Of a stretch of 64,000 nt of DNA, positions 11,998 to 23,989 are shown piece by piece. The notes beneath the pieces were generated by a model, which did not search any database, was not told the DNA's origin, and worked only from the letters and a program-made list of their open reading frames with translations. This stretch comes from Peromyscus leucopus (taxonomy: Eukaryota; Chordata; Mammalia; Rodentia; Cricetidae): contig NC_051069.1 in the NCBI RefSeq assembly GCF_004664715.2, forward strand, positions 1,058,001 to 1,122,000, read 5' to 3'. Every line of letters begins with the position of its first letter. Position 1 is the stretch's first letter. The translations under genes were made by a program, and so were the position numbers.

Positions 11998-12127
11998 CTT
12001 CTTTTTCAAGACAGGGTCTCACTCTGTGGCCCTCCTGGCCTGGAACTCATTGAGAAGACTAGGTTGGCCTTGAACTCCGAGGACTGCTGCATCCACCTCG
12101 GCCTCTGGGATTATTACCATGTCTAGC
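11998..12127 (-). repeat. Old B1 SINE, antisense
   Basis: AAGACAGGGTCTCACTCTGT, TTGGCCTTGAACTCCGAGGA and GGGATTATTACCATGTC are B1 landmarks in reverse. Confidence 0.8.
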
Positions 12128-13633
12128 TTTCCTTTTGTTTTACAAAGCCCTAAAGCAGGCAACGTTTGTCTGTGAAGAGGAAGGGATGAGGAGGCCTGCT
12201 GCAGAATGTGGGAGGCTGAATAGCCAGGGAAAGAAGGGGCAGAGATAGACTTCTTCCAAGTCAGCCCGTACCAGTGCTGCCCAGAGCAGTCAGCATCTTG
12301 AAGGACTGAGTTGGGCATGCTTGTAGTCCCAGGAGTATGATGAAAGACAATCCACTTATTCTGTGGTGGTGATTCTGTACCAGGTATTATTGAGGGCCCC
12401 AACTTCCTATGATAGGGTCTTTCTAAGATGTTGGCCAAATGTGTAAGACTTGGGCCTCCATCAGAAGACCTGGAAAGCCACTGTAGATGAGTTAAGCAGA
12501 GCAGTGTAGGTAAAAAGGGTTGCTGAGACCTGTGCTGTGAGCACGCCATTGCTAGGCAAGGACAGAAGTGACCTTTCAAGACCCTGCTTGGAGGATCAAG
12601 AGGAGAGGTGATGGTAGCTTAACCTGGTGATGAGAAGCACTTAGATTCTAGGCGCATACTGAAGGCAGAGGCAGACATCAAATGTTGGGTCTGAGAGAGA
12701 GTGAGTGGAGGGAGCAGGAATGACCTCTGGGATCGTGGTTGGTGCTACCAGAGAACAGGAGTCCTTGTCAGTCAAGCTAGGAAAGCTTTAGCAACAACAG
12801 TATTTTTGAGAGGAGGATCATGCTTAAAAATAAAATAAAAACAGAGCCCCCAACATTCAGGTTAGCACACCCACCAGCCCATATGGCTTTGTGTGGTGAG
12901 AAATGGCATCCCTTCCTCTGGTGGGCACGGCCTCACATTAGGGTACAGCATGTCCGGGTGTATTCCCGTGTCAGCTCGTAGCTCCTGTGCTGTGACCAGC
13001 CCTCCTGACACACACAGAGGCCCTACCAGAAGTGACAACTGGCAGCTCAGGAAGCCCTGCAGGTAGAAGAGGGACCTGCCTGGCAGGTATTTGAGTCAGA
13101 GGAAATCGAACTTAGAGGAAACATCTGTTCATATGCCATGCTCTGTAGTGAATTTGATACCTCCCTTACAGCTTTCATACAAGCCTGCCTGTGAAGTTCT
13201 TAAAGCATGAAAATGTAGGAAGATAGCACTAAGGAATATTGTTGGTCTTCTTAGGATAGAAAAATGAATGCCTCTTTGTTTTGAAGTTGTTTGGTTCTCT
13301 TCTCATAGACTGAGAGCAGACACATTCTGCACTGAGAACTTTTTACTACGGTAAACTGGACAGGAAAAATAAGTGTCTATAATCTTTCCCAAGTGCTGTC
13401 CATTGACACTGCCATGGAACACTCAATATTTTTGCTTCAAAAAAGTCACTCCAAATCTAAAGAGGCATTCTGTTCTCCTCCACGCTCAGTGTCACTCACG
13501 AGATGAGCTGGCTATCATAGTTTTCTCAAAAGGACTTCCCAGTGCCCGAGGGCTGTGGCACAGTCTGCTCATGGAGCTCCTATTTGATGGTATCATCCCA
13601 GCTATGTGCACACCAGTCCCAAGAGGGACAGCT

Positions 13634-13722
13634 GTCATTTTACAGGGAAGAAGATTAAGACTTGGAGAGTGGCGGTGACTCTGATCCAGACTCCAGTTAG
13701 TGAGTGGTGGCGCTGGAAGAGA
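13634..13722 (-). repeat. MIR fragment, antisense
   Basis: ATTTTACAGGGAAGAAGATT then TAGTGAGTGGTGGCGCTGG fits a MIR core in reverse. Confidence 0.5.
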
Positions 13723-13734
13723 AACCGGCCTCAG

Positions 13735-13855
13735 CCAAGCATGGTGGTACACACACCTGTCATCCCAACACTTGGCAGGTAGAGGTAGGAGGACCAGCAA
13801 CTCAAAGCCAGCCTTGGCTGCGTAAGACCCTGTCCCCCAAACAAAGCGAACAACC
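13735..13855 (+). repeat. Old B1-type SINE, sense
   Basis: CCAAGCATGGTGGTACACAC and AAGCCAGCCTTGGCTGCGTA with AAGACCCTGTC mark a diverged B1-like monomer. Confidence 0.65.
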
Positions 13856-13987
13856 AAAACAAAACCGTGCATGAGTTTGGCTCGAGGGTAAGCTTCCTGT
13901 TTGATGGTGCTCTGGGGCTAGGGGGACGCTCAGTCAGCGAAATACTTCCTGCCAGAAGCAGACCAGCCAGAACTCCTGTGAAAAATT

Positions 13988-14180
13988 ACAACCAGCAAAC
14001 CATGCACCTGTGATCCCAGTGCTGGGAAGGCCTCTGAGGCAGGAGCCCTGGCCAGCTGGGCCAGCTAAATTGGTGAATTTCCGGTTCCGTGTGAGAGAGA
14101 GACCTTGTCTCGAACAAGGTAGAGAATGACCTAAGGTTGATCACTGGCCTCAACATGTGTGCACAAATGTCCACATACCT
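13988..14180 (+). repeat. B4 SINE (right part), sense
   Basis: The B1-like part (CACCTGTGATCCCAGTGCTG) is followed by GAGACCTTGTCTCGAACAAG and a B4-type 3' end. Confidence 0.6.
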
Positions 14181-14207
14181 CCCTCCCCACAGTGAATAAA
14201 GGAGTCA

Positions 14208-14360
14208 ATAGAGGCCAGGGACATGGCTCAGATGCTAAAGGCACTTTGGCCATCAAGACTGATGAATTGAGTTTGATCATTGGGCCCCACATGGAGGAAG
14301 GAGAAAACCGAATCCTTTGGTTGTCCTCTCATATGCACACTAAATAAAGGTTAAAAAAAA
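14208..14360 (+). repeat. tRNA-derived SINE, sense
   Basis: GACATGGCTCAGATGCTAAA and GGGCCCCACATGGAGGAAGG follow the same family as 885-993; an A-rich tail ends it. Confidence 0.65.
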
Positions 14361-14758
14361 AAAATAAACCCAGATGAATAAATAGATAAATAAGCTTACG
14401 TTGCTCTGAGGCCCAGAGTCCCACAGCTTTGGGATGATGGGTGTCTACAATTTGAAAGGTGTGACTGGCTGGATCTGCTCTCTGTCTCATTGCCCATCTC
14501 GGGCTGAGCCCTCTCTTGTCCTTGATGCAAATATCTTCAGCAATCTTACCCTGCTGGCCATACTCTACAAACGCTGAATAGTGCCCAAGAAAAAATGCAG
14601 GGAGATTTTTGGGCATTGATTTCTGTATGCTGACACACCGAGTTGGGATGTCTGTAGGTTAAGGTGCAGAAATGTTCTATTAGCAAAACTTCAGGTGGCT
14701 TTGCTGTGCAGTGATCTTGGGGACAACTGGTAAAGCCCCAGTCCCATCCTGGACCTAC

Positions 14759-15057
14759 TGTTGGTTACGCTGCAGCGCTCGTGGCTGGCCGGCTCCCGCG
14801 GTGGTCATGCTGACGGAGGAGAGTGTTGGATGTATCAGTGACGGGAAGTCATGAGCCATGGCTACCTTTCTAGAGCTTTATTGGGAGAGAGAAGGAGAGA
14901 GGGAGAGAGGGAAAAAGAGAGAGAGGGACCACGTGGAGGTGGGGGAGTATGGAAGGAGAGAGTGCAGAAAAGAGGAGAGCACACAGAGGGCATGCCCATT
15001 TTTTAGGCTGGGACACCATGGCAGGATAGTGAGGTAATTAGGGACATAATCCTTACA
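14759..15057 (-). mobile_element. Antisense solo LTR (class II ERV type), TSD CCTAC
   Basis: A 299-bp unit runs TGTTGG...CTTACA and is flanked by perfect 5-bp copies of CCTAC at 14754-14758 and 15058-15062. Read in reverse it has an AATAAA signal (14877-14882) followed by a short R/U5 ending CA. A purine-rich block fills the middle. No internal retroviral sequence is attached, so this is a solo LTR. Confidence 0.8.
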
Positions 15058-15384
15058 CCTACACCCAAGTTAATCATGCTGCCCACCTTCCCAGCCTCTT
15101 TCCTCCTCTCTGCTTGACTGTGGAGGGTGTTTAGCTTTTTTCTTCTCCAGACAAAATCGCCAGTTCCTTCCCTCACATGTGGCCTGTGTTCTTCTGAAAT
15201 CACCTTGAGGTTCCCCTGTACCTTTGAACCACAGTATCCCAACCCGAAGGCCGGGTTCCAGGCATGGCTGGGTCAGCACCACACATTGGGGACTCTTGTT
15301 TTTCCAGTTTATCAGGTTTTCTGGACCACAAAGGGATGGACTTCTCTGAAACTGTGGGGCAAACCCAGCTTCACGATATCTTTG

Positions 15385-15513
15385 TTTGTCTGGCTTTGTT
15401 TAGAGACAAACTCTACCTTGCTGTACAGTAGAGGATGACCCTAAACCCCTGATCCACCTGCCTCCACCTCCGAAGTGCTGAGGTTACAGGTGTGTGCCAT
15501 CATACCGGGCCTC
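15385..15513 (-). repeat. Old B1-type SINE, antisense
   Basis: TTAGAGACAAACTCTACCTT, CCTCCACCTCCGAAGTGCTG and GTTACAGGTGTGTGCCA are B1 landmarks in reverse. Confidence 0.65.
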
Positions 15514-16029
15514 ACAGGTGGCTTAGCACACAATGCTGTGCAGCTGGCTCTTAGGTCCCACCTTATTGTTGCTGACTGAGGACTCAAGCTTAGGACCACA
15601 GATTTCACATCATCTGAACCTTGCTGTAGCCTCTTAACTTTTCAGTGTTGCTTCTTCTGGATTGACTGTTCTCTCCCCCGACTCTTTCCAGCTATCCACC
15701 AGGTTTATAGACACAGCTAATAGAGACACAGAGGGCACAATCCCACTCAAATCTCATCATTCCTTTTTAACTGGTTCTGGGGGTTTCTTTCCCAGCTTGT
15801 GTGTTCTTTGATGGTAACTCTCTGCACTTGTGACCTTCAGAGGCTTTTTCCTGTGAATTCATGCACCTCCCTCATATTCTCCCCATCTCTAGGAGCCCGA
15901 GTCAATGGTAGACTAGTGTGGGCAGACCCAGTATCGAGGAAGGACTAGCTCTGAGGTGCCATTTACTCCAGAGCTAGCCGTGGGGTCAGGCTAAATCCAG
16001 GCTGTCACCCAAGACTGCATCTTCACTTG

Positions 16030-16365
16030 CTTCTCCTCCCCCTCCCTTCCCCTCCTCTCCCCACCCTCCCCTCCCCTCCTCCATCCTCCACTCCCCTGCT
16101 CCATCCTTCACTCCCCTCCTTCATCCTTCACTCCCCTCCTTCATCCTTCACTCCCCTCCTCCATCCTCCCATCTCCACCCTCCCCTCCTCTCCCCACCCT
16201 CCCCTCCCCTCCTCCATCCTCCACTCCCCTCCTTCATCTTTCATTCCCCTCCTCCATCCTCTCATCTTCATCCTCCCCTCCCCTCCCCTCCCCACCCTCC
16301 CCTCCCCCTTCCCCTCCTCCATCCTCCCCTCCCCTCCTCCATCCTCCACTCCCCTCCTTGGTGCT
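16030..16365 (+). repeat. Polypyrimidine minisatellite (about 20-bp unit)
   Basis: About 335 bases are C/T-rich with a unit near CTCCCCTCCTTCATCCTTCA, imperfectly repeated with internal CTCCCC expansions. One strand is almost entirely pyrimidine, so triplex (H-DNA) structure is possible. Confidence 0.9.
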
Positions 16366-16499
16366 CCTGGCCACAGCTTCTTAATTAGCACTTGTGTTGG
16401 AAGAAGCAGACCTAAGATCATAGCTGCAGCACACACAGACACAGCATATGTTCTTCATGAAAATATTTGCAGAAACACTAAAATGAGAAAAAAATAAGA

Positions 16500-16690
16500 A
16501 TTACTGCACTAGGGAGATGACTCAGTCTGTAAAGTTTATGGCATAGCCAGGAAAGCCCTTGTTCAATGCCCCAGGATCTACATTAAAAAGCCTGGAGTAG
16601 TGGTGCATGCCTGTAATTCCAGTGTTGTGGAGGTGGAGACAGGAGGATCTCTGGAATGGTCAGCTTAGCCAAACCAGCAAGAGCGGCTGT
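16500..16690 (+). repeat. B4 SINE, sense
   Basis: A tRNA-like head (GGGAGATGACTCAGTCTGTA) is followed by a B1-like part (GTGGTGCATGCCTGTAATTC). Confidence 0.65.
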
Positions 16691-16999
16691 GGAAGAAGAC
16701 ACTTTCCTCTCAATAGGTTAGCCATTTCCGTTTGGGTATAGGCTGAATTACATGACTCACTTTGTGCCACACGGCTCAGTACAGCCCTAATCCCAGCATT
16801 TCTCACCTGTCTGCCTCCTGCTTCTGCTGTTATTATCTGTGACGCTGGCTGGCTGGAGCCTGTTTCCTCCTACAGACAGTCACCAGGCTGCCTTTCTGAA
16901 GTCAGACAGGCGCGTTCTACCTCTTCGTTCAAAGGGTTTCTACTACAATCCCAGAGCAGGAGCTACTGAAAAAGGCCTGATTGACGCCTTCTTCTAGAA

Positions 17000-17221
17000 T
17001 CTGAGGTTTTCTTTGTTATTTTATTGAGACAGGGCTCATGTAGCTCAGGTTGACTTCCAACTCAGTTTGTAGTGGAGGATGGCCTTGAACTACTGATGCT
17101 CCTGCCTCTACCTTCCAAGCATTGAGATGACAGGTGTGTGTCACCACCCCTGGCTTATTCGGTGCTGGGGACCAAATCTAAAGTGCTGGACAAGCACTTT
17201 TACCACCTGAGCTCCGCCCCA
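17000..17221 (-). repeat. B1-ID type SINE, antisense
   Basis: Antisense B1 text (ATTGAGACAGGGCTCATGTA, TGACAGGTGTGTGTCACC) is followed by an antisense ID head ending CACCTGAGCTCCGCCCC. Confidence 0.7.
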
Positions 17222-17396
17222 GCCCTCATTTATTTCATTTCAACTGGCTTCTCGTCCCCCATGATGTGTAGAAGTAACGATTACTATTCACTAGGGTGGC
17301 CTACAATTCACAAAATCCCAACTTTTGGCTGCTAAACTCTGTGAACGTTCTGAGTTTTGACTGCTGCTGGCCTCCCAGTTCAAAGCTTCTTTGCAT

Positions 17397-17883
17397 CATT
17401 TCACTCTGCTCCCTGTGGCCTCTGTATCATTTCACTCTGCTCCCTGCAGCCCCTGCATCATTTCACTCTGCTCTCTGCAGCCCCTGCACCATTCACTTTG
17501 CTCCCTGCAGCCCCTGCACCATTTCACTCTGCTCCCTGCAGCCCCTTCACCATTCACTCTGCTCCCTGCAGCCCCTGCACCATTCACTCTGCTCCCTGCA
17601 GCCCCTGCACCATTCACTTTGCTCCCTGCAGCCCCTGCACCATTTCACTCTGCTCCCTGCAGCCCCTGCACCATTCACTTTGCTCCCTGCAGCCCCTGCA
17701 CCATTTCACTCTGCTCCCTGCAGCCCCTGCACCATTTCACTCTGCTCCCTGCAGCCCCTGCACCATTCACTTTGCTCCCTGCAGCCCCTGCACCATTCAC
17801 TTTGCTCCCTGCAGCCCCTGCACCATTCACTCTGCTCCCTGCAGCCCCTGCACCATTCACTCTGCTCCCTGCAGCTCCTGCAC
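17397..17883 (+). repeat. 30/31-bp minisatellite, 16 units plus a partial
   Basis: The unit is CATT(T)CAC, then TCTGCTCCCTGC, then AGCCCCTGCAC. I count sixteen full units, seven of 31 bases (CATTTCAC) and nine of 30 (CATTCAC), plus a partial unit at 17884-17900. Several 30-base units share a TTTGC variant in place of TCTGC. Apart from the first, units carry a CTGCAG site. All three forward frames stay open through it by composition, so no protein is called. Confidence 0.97.
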
Positions 17884-18532
17884 CATTCACTCTGCTACAG
17901 CAGCCTTTGCTTCCACCCATCAGCATCTTTCTTGCTAACATCTTTCTCAATACAAAGGCAACCCTATCACTGCCCTTCTCAGAAGTTCAAGACTCCCTCT
18001 CTTGAGACAAATGTCAACCGGATCTGGGGACATTTATATTCTAATCTCTCTCTGGACAGTTCCTCTGCCCCAAAAGTTACAGTTAAATTGACTACCACAT
18101 GCCATGTCCACGCACAGTCTCAGGGACTTGACCTGAGTAGGAGCAATAAGGGAAGGAAGAGATGACAGACAGAAGGACACAGAAAGCCAGGATTGGATGG
18201 CGTAGGCTCTCTGTTGGAGAAACCACAGTACCCCGGAAAGGCCCCACATTGATTAGATTGAGTTGAACAGAGAGGCAGGGTTATTGCACACAGATAAACA
18301 AGGAGGCAGAGTTTATGGTCTACAGCTAGATCAAAGAGCCAGGTTGAGCTAATCTTGGTAGAAATGGGCTCTGTGGGGTAGCCGTCTTCAGCATGTCAAT
18401 ATCCAGGAAGGAGAAAGCTATGGGAGACATTTTCTGTTAACACTCATACTGTCCCCCAAGGAAGCCCTTGCTATTCTTTCAAGTCTGAGGCTCTGGGGTC
18501 TTTGACATGGCCGTGCTTATGTTAAAAAAACA

Positions 18533-18722
18533 CACATTCAGGCCGGGCGTTGGTAGTGCACGCCTTTAATCCCAGCACTCAGGAGGCAGAGGCAGGCGGA
18601 TCTCTGTGAGTTCGAGGCTAGCCTGGGCTACAGAGCGAGATGCAGGAAAAGGCGCAAAGCTACACAGAGAAACCCTGTCTCGAAAAACAAAACAAAACAA
18701 ACAAACAAACAAAAACATTCAC
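18533..18722 (+). repeat. Young B1 SINE, sense
   Basis: GGCCGGGCGTTGGTAGTGCA starts at 18541, and CCCTGTCTCGAAAAAC leads into an (AAAC)n tail. Short flanking copies of ACATTCA suggest the insertion duplication. Confidence 0.9.
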
Positions 18723-18939
18723 TCAGGACTTCACTCTCTTGGGGCTTTCTCTGTTCCCCAGAACCACGCATCTCCCAGCCCCCACTCACCCTGTCTCTGT
18801 CCCTCTCCTCTGAAGCACTTGCTTCTGTTCTTCATTCTTCAGGGCCAGCTCATGGGCCACCTCCCAGGGCATCTTTCCCCTACTTCTACAGACCCAAGCA
18901 CGCCTCAAATCTGGCCTCTATCCCGGAGCAGAAGGCAAG

Positions 18940-19100
18940 TTGCCAACATCACAGAGTCTGGAGTCATCTAGCCTCAGGTTGAAGCTTGAGTCCACCACTT
19001 CCTAGTATTGGTACCACGGGCAAGTCACCCCACCTACCTGTCATTCCATTTCTTCATCTGCAGAAAAGGGACAGAAGAGAACCTTCCTTATTGTTATATG
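18940..19100 (+). repeat. MIR SINE, sense
   Basis: The order GAGTCTGGAGTCATCTAG, GGGCAAGTCACC, TTTCTTCATCTGCAGAAAAG follows the MIR consensus. Confidence 0.75.
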
Positions 19101-19254
19101 TTCAAAGGTTTCCAACGCATGGACACATTCTCTCCATGTGAGTCCTAGCCATCATTTATTTCCTAAGTAATGAATTTTGTAATGAAATCCTAGAAAGCAG
19201 GGGCAGCTCTTCCTGTGTTCGTATCCCCAAGGTATAGCAAATACTATTTGATCA

Positions 19255-19590
19255 GTGACTTTTCTCATTCCTGTGACTGAAGCACTTATGGGAGAAGGAA
19301 TTTATTTTGGCTCACGGTTTCCGGGGATTTCTGTCCATCAAGGCACAGAAACATGGTGTCAAGAATGGCTTAGTCTATGTTGGGAGGAGCATGTGACAGA
19401 GCAGCTGTTCAAACAGGAAATAAAAGAATGGGACCAGAAGTCTGCTCAGGCTAGAATGCTCCAAGGCCTGCCTGTAGTGACCCACTTCCTCCAGTCAGAC
19501 CCCATTTCCTAAAGGTTCCGCAGTCTCATAAAAACAAAGGCACTGCCTCAGACATTTCAGCCTGTAGGGAACACTGCACACGCAAACCCA
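19255..19590 (+). repeat. Rodent interspersed repeat (name uncertain)
   Basis: Text such as TTATTTTGGCTCACGGTTTC and GACCCACTTCCTCCAGTCAG resembles a rodent medium-reiterated repeat; 40700-41066 is related or similar. Confidence 0.5.
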
Positions 19591-20599
19591 AACAGTACAG
19601 ATGAGCTTGATGAATGTGCTATTTGTTTACTGGGCTAGGTGTGAGGCCACAGAATTGCCTCAGTGAGTTTCTCTCCCCTAGAGTGGGTCAGCAGCAGATT
19701 CAGCCCATGTCTAGACAGGCTTATAAATGCTGAGGATCTGAGGGAGGCAGTTGTCTGGGGATTGGGTTCCTCTCAGTCTGCCTTCCTTATCACTGGGCCT
19801 TGCTCCCCGCCTCTCAGAGACCTGTCAATATGGCTGTTACTTATCCTATTTATGCAAAGGTGCTCTGTAATTCAACACTCTTGCCCAGGGCTGGAAATGT
19901 GTCCTTTCCCATTGTGAACATTTGGTCTCTGTGGCATTCAGAAGAGGAGAATGTGCCAGGACTCTGGGATGTGGTCACAGCCCAATAAAAGGAAGAAAGG
20001 GATTCCTCAGGGACTGGAAAGTGAAGAGGGCACAGACACCAGAAGGCCTGGCGTGCCCCGACTCACCTATTTCGTGCTTGGTGTCAACTCTTGGTCATTT
20101 CTCCCCAGAAACAAAAACTATCTTTTCTTCTTAGGACTTCACTAGAGAAATGGATCCCACCCTAAGGCTCTCAGCTAAGGCTTCATCAGGAAGTAGCACA
20201 GACAATTGAGGAAGCAAAGGCCTGGAGGATTCGAGAGAAGGAGGTTCAACTAAGAAACGGATTCCAAGGAAAGGAAAGCCATTTGTACAGGCATCTAGAA
20301 TTTTCTGCACACCTGTGCTTCAGCAGGGGCGGTTAGGACAGGACTTAGGCATGTATGGCTGTTGTCATGGATGGAAAACAGCGGCACTAAGATGGTGTTG
20401 TCAGAACTCCTGGTCTCTCCAGCACAGATGATGGCATCTACCCACCACTGATGTGTAAGGAGGGCCTAGGGAGGCCCCAGCATGTTGGAAGATTGCTTGA
20501 TGGCCTTCTGCACCAGAGCCCTGTCCCTTTTATCCTGTTTCCTACTAGCTCTTCTGTAGATCTTAGAGTTCTCAGCCTTTGGTTCCTCTTTTCATTTTA

Positions 20600-20618
20600 A
20601 AAGATTCATTTTATTTTT

Positions 20619-20664
<46 letters not shown>

Positions 20665-21232
20665 ATGATAGCAGGTGCCTGTGGAGTCCAGAATAGGGCA
20701 TCAGATCCCCTGGAGCTGGAGTTGCAAGGGTTGTGTGTGGGAGACTGTGGGAGTCCAGCTCTGACCTGCTCTACCTTTCGAAGGGTTCTTGGGTGGAGGA
20801 GAGAGAAATGAGGAGATATTAGGTAGAAAGATAGATCTAAAGAACAAGAAAGACAGAGACACAGGATAGCTTTGGAAGGGCCCTGGGTCAATACCCAGCC
20901 GCCCTATACGTTTATTCAAAAGGCTTTTTATACAAATGCCAAGGGGCGGGGCAAAAGACCTCCCCTTTGCAAGGTCAAAGCACACCATACTGCCAAGTGT
21001 AGACCCTTCCAAACACCTGGTAACCACACCTGTGGTCAAATCATCCCCTTATGCAGCCCTGCCGGGTAAAGCAAGCCCAGATTCTCTGACCCCGAGTAAG
21101 GTCTCACTAGGAAGCCTCTGTGGATGTCCACACTTGGGAGCTATCCTACTCAGGTGGTCAGACCTAAACCTGCATCCTCTGCAAGAGCAGTATGCGCTTT
21201 CTTAACTGCTGAGCCATCTCCCTAGCCCCAGT
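20600..21232 (-). repeat. B3 SINE, antisense, split by a solo LTR
   Basis: A (TG)n run (20621-20662) and GGAGCTGGAGTTGCAAGGGT form the first part. TCCTCTGCAAGAGCAG and GAGCCATCTCCCTAGCCCC, after 21152, form the second part. Confidence 0.75.
20732..21152 (-). mobile_element. Antisense solo LTR inside a B3
   Basis: In reverse it reads TGAGTAGGATAGCTCCCAAG at the start, then a TATAAAAAG box, an AATAAA signal and a pyrimidine-rich U5 ending CACACA. No viral genes are attached. The flanks AAGGGT and GGTGGT may be a decayed 6-bp duplication. Ends are uncertain by about 15 bases. Confidence 0.65.
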
Positions 21233-21825
21233 TCCTCATGTGAAAGAAGTCAGTCTTATTGGTACATCTTCTTCCAGAACTATCTACAGAAACCTGGCTT
21301 TGTTCTTATTTTTCCCCTCCACCCTGTACCCAGCTTTCCGTTGACTCTCAAGTCCTACTCACCTCCCCGCTTCCTCCTTACTCCTTCCCGCTTTCTGGGG
21401 ACCCCTTGCTCTTGTAATTCCTGTGCTCTCGTCTTTCTCGTGTTGGTCAGCCTGCACCTGCCTGATTACCACCCACACCACTTTATGAGGTTGGCAATCG
21501 CCCTGACAGAGACAATCCTGGGGCTTTGGCCAACTTACGTTGACAAATTGCTGGGAGACCCTGGGCCACCTTTTAAGTTGGGCTGGCAAGGATCTTACTT
21601 GTTTGGATTGATCGTGAATAAATTGCAATGTTGTTCTGTGATGCTTTCACACCCATTGAAAATTACTGAGCACTTAGCACACCCCAGTGATGTATTTTGG
21701 CTGTGGGGCAGGGATGTGAACAGGATCCAGTTCTTAACCAGAGTCACAAGTTGGTGAGCAGTTTGCTGCTTTGTTAATAACCAAACCATTATATTATGGT
21801 GGAAAAGACTTGGACGGATGACTTA

Positions 21826-22410
21826 GTTAGGGTTTCTGTCACTGTGATAAAATACCATAACCAAAAGCAGCCTGGGAATGAAATGGTTTGTTTAAGCTTA
21901 CAACTTACAGTCCTTCATTGAGAGAAAGCAGATCCGGAACCTGGAGGCAGGAACTGAAGCATACACCATGGAAGAATGCTGCTTATATGTTTGTTCCGTA
22001 TGGTTTGCTCAGCCTGCTTTCTTATACACTTGCCCAGGGGTGACTCCACCCACAGTGAGCTTGGCCCTTCCATATCAAAATAACAAAATGCCCTACATAC
22101 TTGCATACAGGCCAATATGATGGAAGCATGTTCTCATTTGAGATTCTTTCTTCTTTTCCTTTTCCTTCTCCTTCCCCTCCTCTTCCTCCTCCTCCTCCTC
22201 CTTCCTCTTTTTTGACAGCGTTTCTCTGTGTAGCTAGCTTTGTGTGTGCCTTTCCTGGAACTCATTCTGTAGACCAGGCTGGCCTTGAACTCACAGAGAT
22301 CCACCTGGCTCTGCCTCCCGAGTGCTGGGATTAAAGGCGTGTGCCACCACTGCCCAGCTGAGGTTCCTTCTTACCAGATAACTCTAGCTATGTCAAGTTG
22401 ACAAAACAAA
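21826..22410 (+). repeat. Rodent interspersed repeat with nested antisense B1
   Basis: It starts TTAGGGTTTCTGTCACTGTG and ends CTAGCTATGTCAAGTTGACA. It is the same family as 1-205 and 62014-62405, and is interrupted by a B1 at 22212-22361. Confidence 0.7.
22140..22373 (-). repeat. Antisense B1 with (TTCC)n-type tail
   Basis: The B1 body is at 22212-22361 (GACAGCGTTTCTCTGTGTAG to GTGCCACCACTGCCCAGC). GAGATTCTTTCTT before it and GAGGTTCCTTCTT after it are the diverged target duplication. Confidence 0.85.
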
Positions 22411-22704
22411 CAAAAAACAAAACAAAACAAAAAAAAAAACCCAACCTAACCAGCACAATGTACAAAATGGAGACATGCAAATTCCCTTTCTCTCCATACC
22501 GAGCCTATTTTGGATGGCCACTTGGGTGCTTGCCATGATATAAGTAAACATTACTGATGCCAGGTTGTTTTGACTGTGTCTGCAAAAACAGCCCATTTCC
22601 TATCTCCTTGGGGCAAACTAGCAAAACTACATTAACCATTAGCTTCTTCCCATTGAGGTAACCATGCAGAGTCAGACTAGCTCCTAGGGGTTTTCAGTAA
22701 CTTC

Positions 22705-22912
22705 CTTTTAAAGATTTGTTTATTTCCTTTTATGTGAATGAATGTTTGTCTGTGCCCCACGTGTGCACCTGGTGCCCCTGGAGGCCAAAAGAGGGTGTCG
22801 GATCACCTGGAACTGGAGTGGCAGACTATTGTGAGCCACCACGTGGGTGCTGGGAATCAAGTCCTGGTCCTCTGCAAGTGCTCTTAACCGCTGAGCCGAC
22901 TCTCCAGCCCCA
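22705..22912 (-). repeat. B3 SINE, antisense
   Basis: GTGAGCCACCACGTGGGTGC then AACCGCTGAGCCGACTCTCC are B3 landmarks in reverse. Confidence 0.85.
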
Positions 22913-23317
22913 ACAGCCACACTTCGACCACTGCTTACTGAAGGGTAGACTTAGAGTTCAGTCTTACAAATGTCACTACTGGGAATGGAGGGCTGTGTGA
23001 AGGAGGGTGGAAGGAAACCTATGATTTGCGTTTTGAAAGAGGTAGGCACATGGGAGGCTGAAGGCAGCCGAGCGAGAAGCAATAGGTACAGCTATTGACC
23101 AGTTGACTCGGATGGCCTTAGTTCTCTCCTTTGCAAGATGAGGGTGTTAACAGGGTCCACCTGGCAGGGTTGAGGTGCGGTCTGAGGAGAAAGGGAACCC
23201 TGTGCCCAGAGAGCCCAGACACACAGGCTGATGGATGGCTCAGCACCACAGAGCTTACAGCCCAGCAGAGGACACAGCACCCACGTTGGGTGGCTCACAA
23301 CCGAGGTAACATCAGCT

Positions 23318-23410
23318 TCAAGGGATCGGATGCCTCTGGCCTCTGAGGATACCTGCGCTCACCTAGACAAACACATGATTAAAAATAAAAAGTAAACCTT
23401 AAATAAAAGA
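23318..23410 (+). repeat. B2 SINE 3' end
   Basis: GGATGCCTCTGGCCTCTGAG and ATTAAAAATAAAAAG match only the B2 3' portion; the 5' part is absent. Confidence 0.5.
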
Positions 23411-23623
23411 ACACACGCATAGTGGTGGTGAGGTTGGTAGAGAGCACTGGGAAGGGCTGGCATAGAATAGGTCCCGTGACTTTGGAAAGTCACTTTCATT
23501 CAGACTTACAGAAAACGTGGCTGTTGTTTCCTCGGCTATAAAGGAGCAAGTTTCACAGGATCGTGAGGGATTCTGGTCAGCAACATTCTTTGATCATCTT
23601 CCCTGCTGGTGCTATTCTGGGAG

Positions 23624-23646
23624 TGCACACGGACACACGGACACGG

Positions 23647-23710
<64 letters not shown>
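23624..23710 (+). repeat. (CACGGA)n-(CA)n-(GA)n compound microsatellite
   Basis: CACGGACA-type units lead into CA repeats and then a pure GA run (about 23660-23710). Confidence 0.95.
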
Positions 23711-23711
<1 letters not shown>

Positions 23712-23989
23712 CTGGGCTTTGCAAGGTGAGTGGAGATACAGTGTCTTCCCTTTCCCAAAACCACTTTGGCCTGTAGGTTCTTAACGACTAGGTCTCAGCT
23801 CTCTTTAGATCCTCTCCACTTTTAGCTCCTTGCACCAGGGCAAGGTTCCTAAAAAAGGTGACAGGCCTGCCCTTACCTTGTTCTCATCTCTGCTAGGGGG
23901 CAGCAGAGTGCTCCACTAAGGCCCTAGGGGCTGACCAGAGTAGGTCACCTCTTAGCTTGGCCACCCAGCAGTCCGTGGGGTTCCTGCTG

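Noticed and set aside
12019..12579. A 186-codon open frame on the - strand
   Set aside because: Its C-terminal end is reverse-strand B1 sequence and the rest resembles no protein I know.
17397..17883. Regular direct repeats that could suggest a CRISPR array
   Set aside because: Units are adjacent with no spacers, and the DNA is mammalian.
17296..18165. A 289-codon open frame and others across the minisatellite
   Set aside because: The repeat has no stop in any forward frame, and 30- and 31-base units mix, so no frame is kept. The openness is a property of the unit, not of selection.
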